Below are positions 1 through 8,748 of a stretch of 64,000 nucleotides of DNA, piece by piece. The stretch spans positions 36,652 through 100,651 of the forward strand of contig JBEQUE010000144.1 in NCBI GenBank assembly GCA_040349255.1, written 5' to 3'. Under the pieces are notes generated by a model. That model worked only from the letters and a program-made list of their open reading frames with translations, was not told the DNA's origin and searched no databases. The stretch's first letter is position 1. Each line of letters opens with the position of its first letter. A program made the position numbers and the translations under genes. This DNA is from DATMER01 sp040349255 (GTDB lineage: Bacteria > Acidobacteriota > Thermoanaerobaculia > Multivoradales > UBA5704).

Positions 1-4
1 CGAC

Positions 5-781
5 GTGAAGGAGACTCTTGAAAGCTTCGTCGCCACAGGTTATTCACGAAGCATTGAGGTGGCGCTTAGCAATATGGAGTCCTGTTGCCTCCATATGCTC
101 CTGAATGACAAAGCGCTTCTTAATGACGCTTATCAGACCATGCTTAAGTGGATGCCGATTTACCAGAGTGATGAGCAAGGATTTTACGGGCACTTGGCCA
201 AGGAGGACCCCTTCTCGCGCAACGAGTGCCCGATAGATATGGTTGGTCGAATTTCTCTCCTGGATGAGTTTTCTCCCAAGGAGGGGCGAATCCCGTTTCT
301 TGAGCCTTGGTTCACTAGCCTGGACAGGAGAGACCGCCTGTACGCCCTAATCTGCGCCAGGAAATTGTGGCGTCATCAACCCGTAAAGATGCTCCAAACC
401 CTCGAAGTCGTTTGTAGCTCGGATGACGAAACCGTCGCCTCTTGGCTGGACGTCATACTCAAGGAAATCTACATGGTTCTCCCGCGTCTCGTGGAGGAGT
501 TCTTTCGGCGTACCGGCATGGAGCCGGCCCGAGCCCAAAGAATCAAGACTCGGTCGGACGTGGTGGACCCTAGCGCTGTTGTCCACCCTGGAGAGCCCCT
601 CTACAAAGCGCTCTTCCTCGGCCCCCGAGAGCGCCGCAAGAAATTAGCTGAATGGTACCTTCATCTTCTTCAGTCCGACAGCTTAGAGGATTACTGCGAC
701 GCCCTTGCACGATGGTTCATTTCGAAGATCCACAACATGGATACGGGGAACCATGGGTTGAGCGCCGACCTTGATCCTTGA
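5..781 (+). CDS. Hypothetical protein, probably 5'-truncated by the window edge
   Basis: I do not recognise this protein. The frame is already open at base 2, so the GTG at position 5 may be internal and the true start may lie outside the window. The visible 258 residues are soluble, with no signal peptide or membrane segment, mixed charged helices, and several Trp and Cys residues. Base composition is clearly lower in GC than the rest of the window and matches the neighbouring aminocyclitol-type operon, which runs toward it on the other strand. Its 3' end overlaps a small minus-strand reading frame by about 65 nt. It could be a cargo gene of the same low-GC island; no function is proposed. 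Confidence 0.55.
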   Translation: MKETLESFVATGYSRSIEVALSNMESCCLHMLLNDKALLNDAYQTMLKWMPIYQSDEQGFYGHLAKEDPFSRNECPIDMVGRISLLDEFSPKEGRIPFLEPWFTSLDRRDRLYALICARKLWRHQPVKMLQTLEVVCSSDDETVASWLDVILKEIYMVLPRLVEEFFRRTGMEPARAQRIKTRSDVVDPSAVVHPGEPLYKALFLGPRERRKKLAEWYLHLLQSDSLEDYCDALARWFISKIHNMDTGNHGLSADLDP

Positions 782-1001
782 GTATCCGCCATCTTTCAAT
801 AGCCGAGGCATTGCTACTCCCGCCGAGGTGATAAACCAAGCTGACCGCTTCACTGCATGTTGCCCTGACTCCAGCTGCCCGAATGGCCAGATTCCACAGA
901 TCATCATAGCTAGCATTAGCCATAAGGTCGTAGAATCCATACAGTTCAATCGGTCGGTCGTGCGTGACAACCACGAAGGAAATCAGGAACTTCGATCTCA
1001 T
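717..1001 (-). CDS. Small hypothetical protein, possible last gene of the aminocyclitol-type operon
   Basis: This is a 94-residue reading frame that starts 16 nt after the end of the radical SAM gene on the same strand. A GAGAGG stretch lies about 9 nt before its ATG. The N-terminus (FLISFVVVTHDRP) has a hydrophobic beta-strand look, but no family is recognised. The 3' end overlaps the opposite-strand gene ending at 781. The close spacing argues for a real fourth operon gene; the overlap and the unremarkable sequence argue against it. Confidence 0.3.
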   Translation of the reverse strand: MRSKFLISFVVVTHDRPIELYGFYDLMANASYDDLWNLAIRAAGVRATCSEAVSLVYHLGGSSNASAIERWRILKDQGRRSTHGSPYPCCGSSK

Positions 1002-1016
1002 CGGGTTGGCCTCTCG

Positions 1017-1793
1017 TCAACTGTGTAATGCGCGAGGGGCTTTGACTAGATGTTTGTGGTCGTTTTCGCCAGGGCCAAAGTATTCCCGGTTGTTGCAGCG
1101 GCGGCATATCTCTGAAGCCTCCTGCCTTTTGCCTTCTTGGAGCAGGTTACGGAGGTGGACGAATCGCGGGGAAAACCAAATCTCCTCAAGAGTCTGAACC
1201 GATATATTTCCCATGACATGGCTTCGCTCGGCGTCGTCACAGCAGAGCAGGACATCCCCGCCAACTGTAATTATCAACATGTCAGTCGGAGCATAACATG
1301 GCAAGAACAGTGGCTCCTCCGTTGTACCCAGGAGCCCACCTCGATTCACAAGAACAAGATCCGAGGGGAACTGGATCGTCTGATAGGGCCTTTCCGGCAT
1401 CGGCTCATAATCATGGCGTGTCACAATGAAGTGATCTATGCCGGCCTCCCTTAGGGAGGTGTAACGCTCATCAAGGAGAAGGTCTCCGTTGGTGAATAAA
1501 ACCTGAAATGCATTTGGAAGACGGGCGGCCGCCTTCCTTACCAAAGTTTCCAGATCGCGACGCAAGAGCGGCTCATTGAACAAGTGATACGATAGGTTCC
1601 CTTGGAAATTGACCCGCTCCAACTCGGAAACAATACGATCGAACAACGATTCGCTCATAAAGAGATCGGTCTTGGGCGCGGGTAATACCGACACGGGGCA
1701 ATAGCTGCACCGGCGATTGCACCGAGCATTGACCTCCATTTCGACTACGCTGAACCAACTTCCCTGGGGCTCGACAGGTTGTCCTCTAAACAC
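1017..1793 (-). CDS. BtrN-like radical SAM/SPASM dehydrogenase
   Basis: This is a radical SAM enzyme of about 258 residues. The cluster motif CNRRCSYC (Cys25, 29, 32 from the GTG at 1793) binds the SAM 4Fe-4S cluster. A C-terminal SPASM/twitch region with a Cys, a Cys-Cys and a CRRC pattern would hold one auxiliary cluster. Many segments match my memory of BtrN, the butirosin enzyme that oxidises 2-deoxy-scyllo-inosamine: EVN.xCNR.C.YCP, the NRGG loop, VMGNI, EIW and the CxxCNN end. The GTG at 1793 is chosen because GGAGG lies 7 nt upstream and the length then matches BtrN; ATG 1739 is an alternative. The start overlaps the preceding aminotransferase gene by about 49 nt. The likely role is oxidation of an amino-inositol hydroxyl; the substrate is inferred from the neighbours. 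Confidence 0.75.
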   Translation of the reverse strand: MFRGQPVEPQGSWFSVVEMEVNARCNRRCSYCPVSVLPAPKTDLFMSESLFDRIVSELERVNFQGNLSYHLFNEPLLRRDLETLVRKAAARLPNAFQVLFTNGDLLLDERYTSLREAGIDHFIVTRHDYEPMPERPYQTIQFPSDLVLVNRGGLLGTTEEPLFLPCYAPTDMLIITVGGDVLLCCDDAERSHVMGNISVQTLEEIWFSPRFVHLRNLLQEGKRQEASEICRRCNNREYFGPGENDHKHLVKAPRALHS

Positions 1794-3097
1794 GAGTTTG
1801 CCTCCGACGGCACGCTGGCGTTTTCCAATTGGTGCCAATAGTGCATGACCTTTTCTACAGCCCTGACGATATCTTCAATCTCCGCGAGGCCCCCAAGAAG
1901 TGCATTGTGGGGGATGGCGATATAGCGACGGCGGGCCGCAACTGCCGTTGGTAGGTGGAAACGGGAAGGTTCGAAAGGGCTCGGCCCAGTCGCCTGATGG
2001 CGCCGCGGAGATCTCATGGGATTGAACAGTTGATTCTGGTTCAATGGATCATAGAGAGGCTGAATCGTCAAGCCTAACTCCGCCGTCAATGCGGCGGCAA
2101 CGGTCTCTATGGGCACGCAGCCGAACCGCTCAAGTTGAAACTCCAGGCAGTAGCGGTAGAAGGTAGGCCGTCCCGCCGCCTCGGGTTTGTGGAGGGGGCG
2201 GACTCCCGATATCTCGCGGAGCCGCGAAGTCAGATGTGACGCGTTCTCTGTCCGAATGGCGTTCTCCTCGTCTAGAAATCGTAGACGATCGTGGAGAATG
2301 GCCGCATGGAACTCTGAAAGGCAATGGTTGTGTCCCTGGACATCTCCTGCGGGTTCAAGCTCCAGGCCTCTCGGTATTCGGCGCGCTACGTAGCGTCGGC
2401 CATCGGCCCGGAACTGCTGCAAGAGGCTGTACAGATTGGCATCCTTGGTAATCACGGCTCCGCCTTCGCCGCTGGCCAGGACTTTGCTCTGTTGCATGCT
2501 GAACACACCTGCAGCGCCGAAGGTTCCTACCTTTCTACCCTGCCAAGAAGCACCATGAGCATGCGAACAATCCTCGATCAATGGGATTCCGGTCGTGCTC
2601 GACAACTCTTGGAATGACGCGAGGTCGGCAACTGTGCAGTAGAGATGGACCAGCATAATAGCCGCCGTCGCTCTGGTAATTGCGTTCCGTGCCGCGTTAA
2701 CGGACATACAGAGCGTATCAGGATCAACGTCGACCAGTATGGGGATACCTCCCAAGCGCGCTACAGAGGAGCCGCAGGCAACCCAAGTGAGGCCAGGAAC
2801 GAGAACCTCCCGTCCCGGACCGATACCGAGGGCTTCGAGCGCGATTGTAAGGGCTGACGAACCGTTGGCTGTCGGAACACAGTAGGGCACTTCGTGGAAG
2901 GCGGCGAACGACTCTGCGAATTGTCGTTCGAAGGGAAGATCCTCCAAGCATGGCCCGCTGATCGTCCAGCGCTGCGAGCGAAGAACTTTCAAGAGAGCTT
3001 CTTCCGTGGATTGCTCCGCGCGCGGCCAGTTAGGCCAGGAAAGGCTTCTGACAGGAATTCCGCCGAGGATCGCCAAGAGAGACGAGGAAGCAGTCAT
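1745..3097 (-). CDS. DegT/DnrJ/EryC1-family PLP aminotransferase, inosose-aminotransferase-like
   Basis: This 450-residue sugar or cyclitol aminotransferase carries the PLP lysine in FSMQQSKVLASGEGG (Lys205) and the cofactor Asp in EDCSHAHGA (around residue 176). The SMQQxKV.xSGEGGA form is typical of the subgroup acting on scyllo-inosose or 2-deoxy-scyllo-inosose (StsC/BtrS/AHBA-type) rather than nucleotide sugars. The start codon overlaps the stop of the upstream inositol-phosphate synthase gene by 4 nt (ATGA), so the two are translationally coupled. In context it would convert an inosose to an amino-inositol using glutamine or another amino donor. The C-terminal 25 residues after the catalytic domain are Ser-rich and poorly conserved-looking. 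The general function is secure; the substrate is an inference. Confidence 0.75.
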   Translation of the reverse strand: MTASSSLLAILGGIPVRSLSWPNWPRAEQSTEEALLKVLRSQRWTISGPCLEDLPFERQFAESFAAFHEVPYCVPTANGSSALTIALEALGIGPGREVLVPGLTWVACGSSVARLGGIPILVDVDPDTLCMSVNAARNAITRATAAIMLVHLYCTVADLASFQELSSTTGIPLIEDCSHAHGASWQGRKVGTFGAAGVFSMQQSKVLASGEGGAVITKDANLYSLLQQFRADGRRYVARRIPRGLELEPAGDVQGHNHCLSEFHAAILHDRLRFLDEENAIRTENASHLTSRLREISGVRPLHKPEAAGRPTFYRYCLEFQLERFGCVPIETVAAALTAELGLTIQPLYDPLNQNQLFNPMRSPRRHQATGPSPFEPSRFHLPTAVAARRRYIAIPHNALLGGLAEIEDIVRAVEKVMHYWHQLENASVPSEANSCLEDNLSSPREVGSA

Positions 3098-4251
3098 CGT
3101 TGCAGTGTCAAGAATTCAATAAGTTTTCGGAACTGCTCTGGCACGGAGTGCTCACAGGAGGCTCCTTCGCCGACAATAGGATCCTTGAAAAAATATGAAG
3201 CGGCATCCAATGAGCCGTGACAACCCGCTTCCGCAGCGTAGGCGACCACTCGTACAAGATCAATTATTGCAGGCGCTGCCAGAATTGAGTCCTGTCCTAG
3301 CCAATTGATCTTCAATTGCATTGGGACACCCAGGAAGCCGCGAAAATCAATGTTGTCCCACGCTTCCTTGGAGTCACCGCGCGGGGGATAATAATGGATA
3401 TGGACTTGATGACCCGTCCCGTGCGCGCCTCCGGGCACATAGCCGAGGATGGAGCTCAGGCATTTGCTCTTCGAGATGATCTTCGTCTCACCGGCTCCAG
3501 GCTTGGACAAGGAGAGACCATCGTCATTACCGAGCAGGTTTGTACTGAACCACCCATCGATCCGAAGGTTCTTGTCCCTGAATGCCGGCGCGAGAGTAGT
3601 CTTGATGAAGGTCTGACCGGTTTTGCCATCGCGGCCAGCATAGATTAAACCCTTCTCTTCGGCGAGTTCCCGCAGGGGAGTAATTTCGGCCGGGTTCGGA
3701 GTGAAGTTAATAAAATGGGCTCGCGCCTCAATAGCGAGACGGAAGTAGATTTGGCTAACCGAATACGAGGCACCCAACTCCAATTCATCGAGATTCCTCC
3801 AATCGATCCGCTCGTCAGCGTCCTGCTTGGGCACGGGCTCCGTCGGGCAAAGATTGACCAGTATCACGTGTCGCCAATCTTCTCTCCGCCGCTTCCTGTT
3901 CAGGTGGGCCGCTTCCCGTCGGATCCAATCGCCTATTGATTCTCTTTGGAGCTCAATTCCCTTTCTTGGCTTGATCCTTTGCAGGCGTTGCTTCGCCTTC
4001 GAGAGTACCTCCGGGGGGCATATGCGGTGTCGCTTACAGGAAGCGTACAAAGTGTCCTGATTCATGTCCCAGCCATGGATGGACATGGAGGAGAATGGCA
4101 AAAGCCGGCAACCGGATGCACGCACCAGAGGCGACTCCGTCGCCACGCCGAAACCGGCAATTTCTTCAGGTGGCATCGAAAGCCCAGCTGCCAACGTGCT
4201 ACCGACCGCCCCTGCCAGTCCAGCAACCATGATAAGAGCTGGTTCTGCCAT
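3094..4251 (-). CDS. ino1: Inositol-3-phosphate (myo-inositol-1-phosphate) synthase
   Basis: This 385-residue enzyme converts glucose-6-phosphate to inositol phosphate with NAD. The N-terminus has a Rossmann-like VAGLAGAVGSTLAAGL. Characteristic family segments follow: NFTPNP, AGRDGKTGQT with the active-site Lys, WFSTNLLGN.DG, the KS...SILGY region, and the C-terminal LVRVVAYAAEAG. It is the short prokaryotic form. A GGAG lies 6 nt before the ATG, making it the first gene of the operon with the aminotransferase and the BtrN-like enzyme. Because the next two genes act on inosose-type compounds, the product probably feeds aminocyclitol synthesis rather than only phosphoinositides. No inositol monophosphatase or inositol dehydrogenase is in the window; they would have to be elsewhere. 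Confidence 0.85.
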   Translation of the reverse strand: MAEPALIMVAGLAGAVGSTLAAGLSMPPEEIAGFGVATESPLVRASGCRLLPFSSMSIHGWDMNQDTLYASCKRHRICPPEVLSKAKQRLQRIKPRKGIELQRESIGDWIRREAAHLNRKRRREDWRHVILVNLCPTEPVPKQDADERIDWRNLDELELGASYSVSQIYFRLAIEARAHFINFTPNPAEITPLRELAEEKGLIYAGRDGKTGQTFIKTTLAPAFRDKNLRIDGWFSTNLLGNDDGLSLSKPGAGETKIISKSKCLSSILGYVPGGAHGTGHQVHIHYYPPRGDSKEAWDNIDFRGFLGVPMQLKINWLGQDSILAAPAIIDLVRVVAYAAEAGCHGSLDAASYFFKDPIVGEGASCEHSVPEQFRKLIEFLTLQR

Positions 4252-4890
4252 TCAGTTCTCCATACAGATTTCGGAAGAAGCAGATAATTTCTAGTTATCC
4301 GCTATCTCGAAGGTCCACTAGTAGAATATTCCTGCTGGGCGTTCAGTGATTATAGTGCCATTGTAAGTGTATTCTGGCGATAGTCAACACATAATCCTTG
4401 TTCCGAACAAATATAAATCTTCGCGCTATAGCAACCGGCTGATCCCGTCGCATCGCATTATTTGTACCTTCCCTAGTAACCGCGTGTTCCTCAAGCGTGC
4501 CTGCGAACTTAGTTGTGACTGTTGCTGATATGCGCACCTTGGACTATCTGCCGTGACGATCCGCTGGATGTGTCCGCGTTCCAGTTGAACGGTTCCGGGA
4601 CTCCTGTTTCGTCGTATACGCACCGCCAACACCGGAACGTCTTCGATCATCTCGGCCTGGAAGACCGACCGCCGGCAACAGAACCGGGGAGGTCACCTGC
4701 ACAAAGAGGTCCCCGGCGCACGCCCAGCGCCGGACCGCCCCCTCCCCGGCAGGCGGGCCTCTTCGGAACGGCGGCGGCCTTGGACCCGGCAGCCGCCGCT
4801 CCTCCTGGTTGTCAATGAACCTCGCTTCGCTCGGGGGCCGGCGAGGACGCCGGCGGTCCCAGCGAGCCCCCGCCCTCCCTCTTTCCTTCG
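4252..4890. other. Gene-free stretch with sharp composition change
   Basis: About 640 bases hold no convincing gene. The left part (to about 4,550) is AT-rich and must contain the promoter of the minus-strand inositol-phosphate synthase operon, although I cannot fix one -35/-10 pair. The right part abruptly becomes very GC-rich, like the rest of the chromosome. The transition near 4,550 is a plausible boundary of an acquired segment. No direct repeat, tRNA or integrase was seen at the boundary. Confidence 0.5.
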
Positions 4891-5340
4891 CTAACCGGCC
4901 GCCGCAGCGACCTGCCGCCTCCGCCTGGCCTGGATGCCGAAGTCCTCCAGCTTGTCTGCGGCCGGTCCGTAGTGATGTTTCAGCGAGAACCGCAGGACCG
5001 TCGCCAGCCTCTGGCAGTCGGCCAACAGCGTCGCCAACTGCTTCGTCGCTTCCTGCTTGAGCGACGACAGGGCGGCCTGGGCCTGGATCAGCTCCTCCAT
5101 ATGGTTCAGCAGTTCCTCGAACTGGACCCGCTGGGCCTCCAGGTACGACAGCTCCGGGCGGTTCTCCTGCATTCCGGTCAACAGGCGATGCCACTCCCTC
5201 AACTGCGCCGACCGGGTCCGGTCCGACGAGGGCTCCGTCCGGGCGGGAACGGCCGGGAGCTCCTCGGCCGGGCGCTCTCCGACGCCGTCCAACAGCTCCT
5301 GCACGTCTCGCAGGAGGTCCGTATACGTGCTTTCGGGCAT
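4891..5340 (-). CDS. Small helical protein, paralogue of the adjacent upstream gene
   Basis: This 149-residue soluble protein is of unknown function. The middle (roughly residues 45-125) is strongly helical and Gln/Leu-rich, with QAQAALSSLKQEATKQLATL followed by CQRLATVLRFSLKHHYG and DFGIQ, and then a basic tail. It shares QAAL, the KQ.AT spacing, CQRLATVLR.SLK..YGP and FGIQ with the protein encoded at 5407-5799, so the two arose by tandem duplication. AAGGAGAGAG precedes the ATG, supporting the start. The two genes are 66 nt apart, and a GC-rich hairpin sits between them (arms 5364-5371 and 5383-5390). A coiled-coil or filament role is possible but unproven. Confidence 0.65.
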   Translation of the reverse strand: MPESTYTDLLRDVQELLDGVGERPAEELPAVPARTEPSSDRTRSAQLREWHRLLTGMQENRPELSYLEAQRVQFEELLNHMEELIQAQAALSSLKQEATKQLATLLADCQRLATVLRFSLKHHYGPAADKLEDFGIQARRRRQVAAAAG

Positions 5341-5406
5341 GATCTCTCTCCTTGAAAAAAGGTGAGGGGGCTCGAACGGCCCGCCCCCTCGCCAAGTCAG
5401 AGGACG

Positions 5407-5799
5407 CTAATCAACCGACGGAACGGCAGTTTCGACCAGGGCGACCGACTCCGCCGGCGGCGGCGGCAGCTCGGGCTTCCTCGCACGGCTGCGGAAGGGC
5501 TGGATGCCGAACTCCACCAGCTTCTCCGACCTCGGGCCGTAGAGCTGCTTCAGCGAGACGCGCAGTACCGTCGCCAGGCGCTGGCACTCCATCGTCACGT
5601 CTTCCACCTGCTGCGTCGCCTTCTGCCTGCTCGCCGTCAGCGCGGCCTGGTTCTGGAACAGGTCCTCCGCCTGGGCCACCAGCGCCACGAGCTGCGTGCG
5701 CTGCGTTTCCAGGTGCGGAAAGTCCGCCAGGTTCACCTGCAGCGCCGCCAACAGCCGCTGCCACGCCCCCAACTTCCCCGATCTCGTCGTCTCTCCCAT
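5407..5799 (-). CDS. Small helical protein, upstream member of a tandem paralogue pair
   Basis: This 130-residue protein is a paralogue of the one at 4891-5340. The conserved block runs from FQNQAALTASRQKATQQVED through CQRLATVLRVSLKQLYGP to EFGIQ, followed by a short basic and Pro-rich tail. The N-terminus (GAWQRLLAALQVNL..FP.LE) also aligns with the partner's EWHRLLTGMQ region. AAGGAGAAGG lies upstream of the ATG. There is no signal peptide or membrane span. It is the first gene of the two-gene unit. The family is not recognised; the conserved Cys in CQRLATVLR and the YGP motif are the most distinctive residues. Confidence 0.65.
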   Translation of the reverse strand: MGETTRSGKLGAWQRLLAALQVNLADFPHLETQRTQLVALVAQAEDLFQNQAALTASRQKATQQVEDVTMECQRLATVLRVSLKQLYGPRSEKLVEFGIQPFRSRARKPELPPPPAESVALVETAVPSVD

Positions 5800-6237
5800 G
5801 GTCCTTCTCCTTTCCGAGCCTCGTGGCTCCTGAAAATCCGGCTCCTCCCCAGAGCCGGAATCCTTCTCCTTTCGCCTTCGAGGAGAGTCTACGAGGGATA
5901 TTTACGAACTGTCTATGAATTTTTTGATGCCAACTGTGACCAAAAAGTCGGTGTCACCGACTTTTTGGTGCGAAGCACCGGATGGGGACGAAAAACTCCA
6001 ACAAAGCCCCAAGACTCTTGGGGGATCAGGGGGCGAGGCGCTCGACCGCGGCGTCGGCGTGCACCTCGGCTGTCCTTGAGGGTAGGCACGGGGCGGTCCG
6101 TATCGATAGAATCCGGAGCGGTCCACAGGCTCGCGAAGAGGTTCCAAATCTGGCTCAGGGACGACGTCGGGCTTTGACGGGCGAGCACCGGGTTTACGGC
6201 CTACATAGTGCGGCAGGACGACTCAAGGAGGCATGGC
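5800..6237. other. Intergenic gap between the helical pair and the HTH gene
   Basis: About 440 bases without a convincing gene. It contains a small hairpin near 5838-5858 (CCGGCTC and GAGCCGG arms), the perfect palindrome at 5940-5968, and presumably both divergent promoters. The frames that are open here show no codon-use or motif support. Confidence 0.5.
5940..5968. terminator. Perfect 14-bp-stem palindrome, terminator-like
   Basis: The arms 5940-5953 and 5955-5968 are exact inverted repeats around a single T. Each contains a run of five A or T at its outer end, so either strand could form a stem ending in T5. It sits in a gene-poor gap about 140 nt upstream of the start of the helical protein gene at 5799 and 270 nt before the HTH gene. 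It may be an isolated terminator or a dispersed palindromic repeat. Confidence 0.5.
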
Positions 6238-7059
6238 ATGGCGCGGGGTCTAACGCGGGCGCAGCTCAAGGTGCGGATGCTTCGGGCGCTCTCCGGCCAG
6301 TCCCAGAAGGAATTCGAGCAGGCCACGAAGGTGGCCAACGTCACCGGGATGGAGAACGGCCAGCGCCACCCCACCGCGGCCCAGATCGCCCTGATGTGTG
6401 AGAGCCTGGGCATCAGCACGGACGACTGCGAGACGCTGCTCCAGGACTACGAGGCGCGCGTCGCCCGGCATCAGGCGGCGAAGGCCGGCTCGGGCTCGGC
6501 CGGGCCGGAGCCGCCGCTGGTAATGCCGGCGAACGCTCAGGGTACCCAGGGCATTGCGTCCATCCTGGAGGAGGCCGAGGCGCGGCTCGGACGGGCCGGC
6601 GAGGAGCGCGCCGCCACCCGCGCCGCCGAGCGCGAGCAGGCGAAAGGACCGTGGGAGCGCCTGCGCAGGCTCGAGAGCTTCGACGAGATGGTGCTGGTGG
6701 CGCGGTCGTCCAAGGAGCTTCAGACCTGGGCCGTGGTCGAGCTGATCTGCGACGAGAGCGCGCGGATGGCGTCAGCCGGCGACCGCGAGTCCGCCGGGCG
6801 CGCCCGTAATCTCGCGGAGCTCGCGGTGGAGGTCGCCGGACGCATCCGGGCCACGGACGCCTGGCGCACCCGCGTCCGCGGCTTTGCCATGGCGCATCTC
6901 GCGAATGCCCTCCATGCCTCTGGCGAGGGCGACCTGGCCCGCGAGACCATGGAAGAGGCCGAGCGCCTCTGGGAAGCCGGCCAGGACCCCGAGCAGATCC
7001 TCGATCCCGGCCGCTTCCACGACCTCGTCGGCTCGATCAGCTTCTCGGACGCGACCTGA
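6238..7059 (+). CDS. XRE-type helix-turn-helix protein
   Basis: This is a protein of about 273 residues. The N-terminal domain (residues 1-75) is a Cro/C1-type HTH: LSGQSQKEFEQATKV..VTGMENGQRHPTAAQIALMCESLGI. A variable Ala/Gly/Glu-rich linker follows, then an all-helical C-terminal half (about 140-265) with repeated A/E/R helices reminiscent of TPR-like packing. The ATG at 6238 is chosen because AAGGAGG ends 6 nt upstream; the earlier GTG at 6208 lacks a site. Its stop codon is immediately followed by the 20-bp repeat array, so its 3' end may itself have been shaped by that array. It may regulate itself or a defence module; the target is unknown. Confidence 0.65.
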   Translation: MARGLTRAQLKVRMLRALSGQSQKEFEQATKVANVTGMENGQRHPTAAQIALMCESLGISTDDCETLLQDYEARVARHQAAKAGSGSAGPEPPLVMPANAQGTQGIASILEEAEARLGRAGEERAATRAAEREQAKGPWERLRRLESFDEMVLVARSSKELQTWAVVELICDESARMASAGDRESAGRARNLAELAVEVAGRIRATDAWRTRVRGFAMAHLANALHASGEGDLARETMEEAERLWEAGQDPEQILDPGRFHDLVGSISFSDAT

Positions 7060-7060
7060 C

Positions 7061-7320
7061 CTCATCCTTCGCGGCTTGACCTCATCCTTCGCGACTCTGG
7101 CTTATCCGCCGCGAAAAAGCCTTATCCGTCGCGAAGTCGGCTCATCCGTCTCAAAACAGCCTTATCCACGGCAGGACAAGGGTTTTCCGCCGTGGATGAG
7201 ACCGTTTCGCGGCGGATACGGTTTTTCCGCGGTCGATAAGCCTGTCGCGGCCCGGATAGGCCGTTTCGCCGCGGATAAGGCGAAGCCGCGGCGGATAAGG
7301 CGGAATCGCCTTGGATAAGG
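7061..7320. repeat. Array of 20-bp-period repeats in inverted halves
   Basis: Thirteen consecutive 20-bp units fill the gap between the HTH gene and the VapBC remnant. Six units (7061-7180) read CTYATCCnnCGCGA plus about six variable bases. From about 7181 the same unit runs in the opposite orientation (core CGCGGCGGATAAGG) for seven units, so the whole block is one large imperfect palindrome centred near 7180, where the arms CTTATCCACGGC and GCCGTGGATGAG face each other. The period is held almost exactly although the units have diverged. It ends abruptly inside codon 17-18 of a PIN-toxin gene. Units lack intervening spacers, so it is not a CRISPR array. Confidence 0.85.
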
Positions 7321-7375
7321 CGTGCCCCCGCAGGTGCCAGATCACCACGTCCGAGTCCAGGAGGAAATCAGCCAT
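7321..7375 (-). pseudogene. VapC-type PIN toxin, truncated after about 17 codons by the repeat array
   Basis: The ATG at 7375 overlaps the end of the antitoxin gene, as in vapBC operons. The encoded start MADFLLDSDVVIWHLRG is a textbook PIN-domain N-terminus with the first catalytic Asp (LDSDVVI). Directly afterwards the sequence turns into the 20-bp repeats, and no remaining PIN motif is seen in any frame. The reading frame stays open through the array, but the product would be repetitive nonsense. The toxin is therefore predicted to be dead. Confidence 0.75.
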
Positions 7376-7622
7376 GATCCGGATCGCCGGGAAGGCGCCG
7401 GCTGTCCCAGGCCCGCCGCGCTTCCCGGATCGCACGCGAGGGCTCCTCCCGGCCTTCGTTGCTCCACGCACCCGCAGCGTCCCTGGCCGCCTTGAGCTGC
7501 CTCAGCTGCGCCAGCCGTTCCCGAACCGCCTCTTCGATGAACTCACTCCTCTGCCGGACCGGCACGAGCTCGCGCATCTCCTTGAGCAGAGAATCCTTGA
7601 AAACGACGTTCATGCGTGCCAT
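7368..7622 (-). CDS. VapB-like ribbon-helix-helix antitoxin
   Basis: This is an 84-residue protein. The start (MNVVFKDSLLKEMRELVPVRQRSEFIEEAVRERLAQL split across residues 4-40) fits a ribbon-helix-helix DNA-binding fold: a short beta strand, then two helices around a turn. The C-terminal half is charged, with Trp residues typical of a toxin-wrapping tail. The ATG at 7622 follows a GAGAGG site; the upstream in-frame start is less likely. It overlaps the start of the truncated PIN toxin. The antitoxin frame itself is intact, so it may still act as a repressor or protect against related toxins. Confidence 0.65.
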   Translation of the reverse strand: MARMNVVFKDSLLKEMRELVPVRQRSEFIEEAVRERLAQLRQLKAARDAAGAWSNEGREEPSRAIREARRAWDSRRLPGDPDHG

Positions 7623-7677
7623 AGGTATGCCTCTCTCCAGCACACAGGAATGTACCTTCCAGGCCACGGGTGTCAAT

Positions 7678-8737
<1,060 letters not shown>

Positions 8738-8748
<11 letters not shown>

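Noticed and set aside
4891..5799. Insertion sequence or transposon with small accessory proteins
   Set aside because: No transposase motifs, no terminal inverted repeats and no target duplication were seen around the pair.
7061..7320. CRISPR array
   Set aside because: Units are contiguous 20-mers with no unique spacers, the two halves are inverted, and no cas gene is present.
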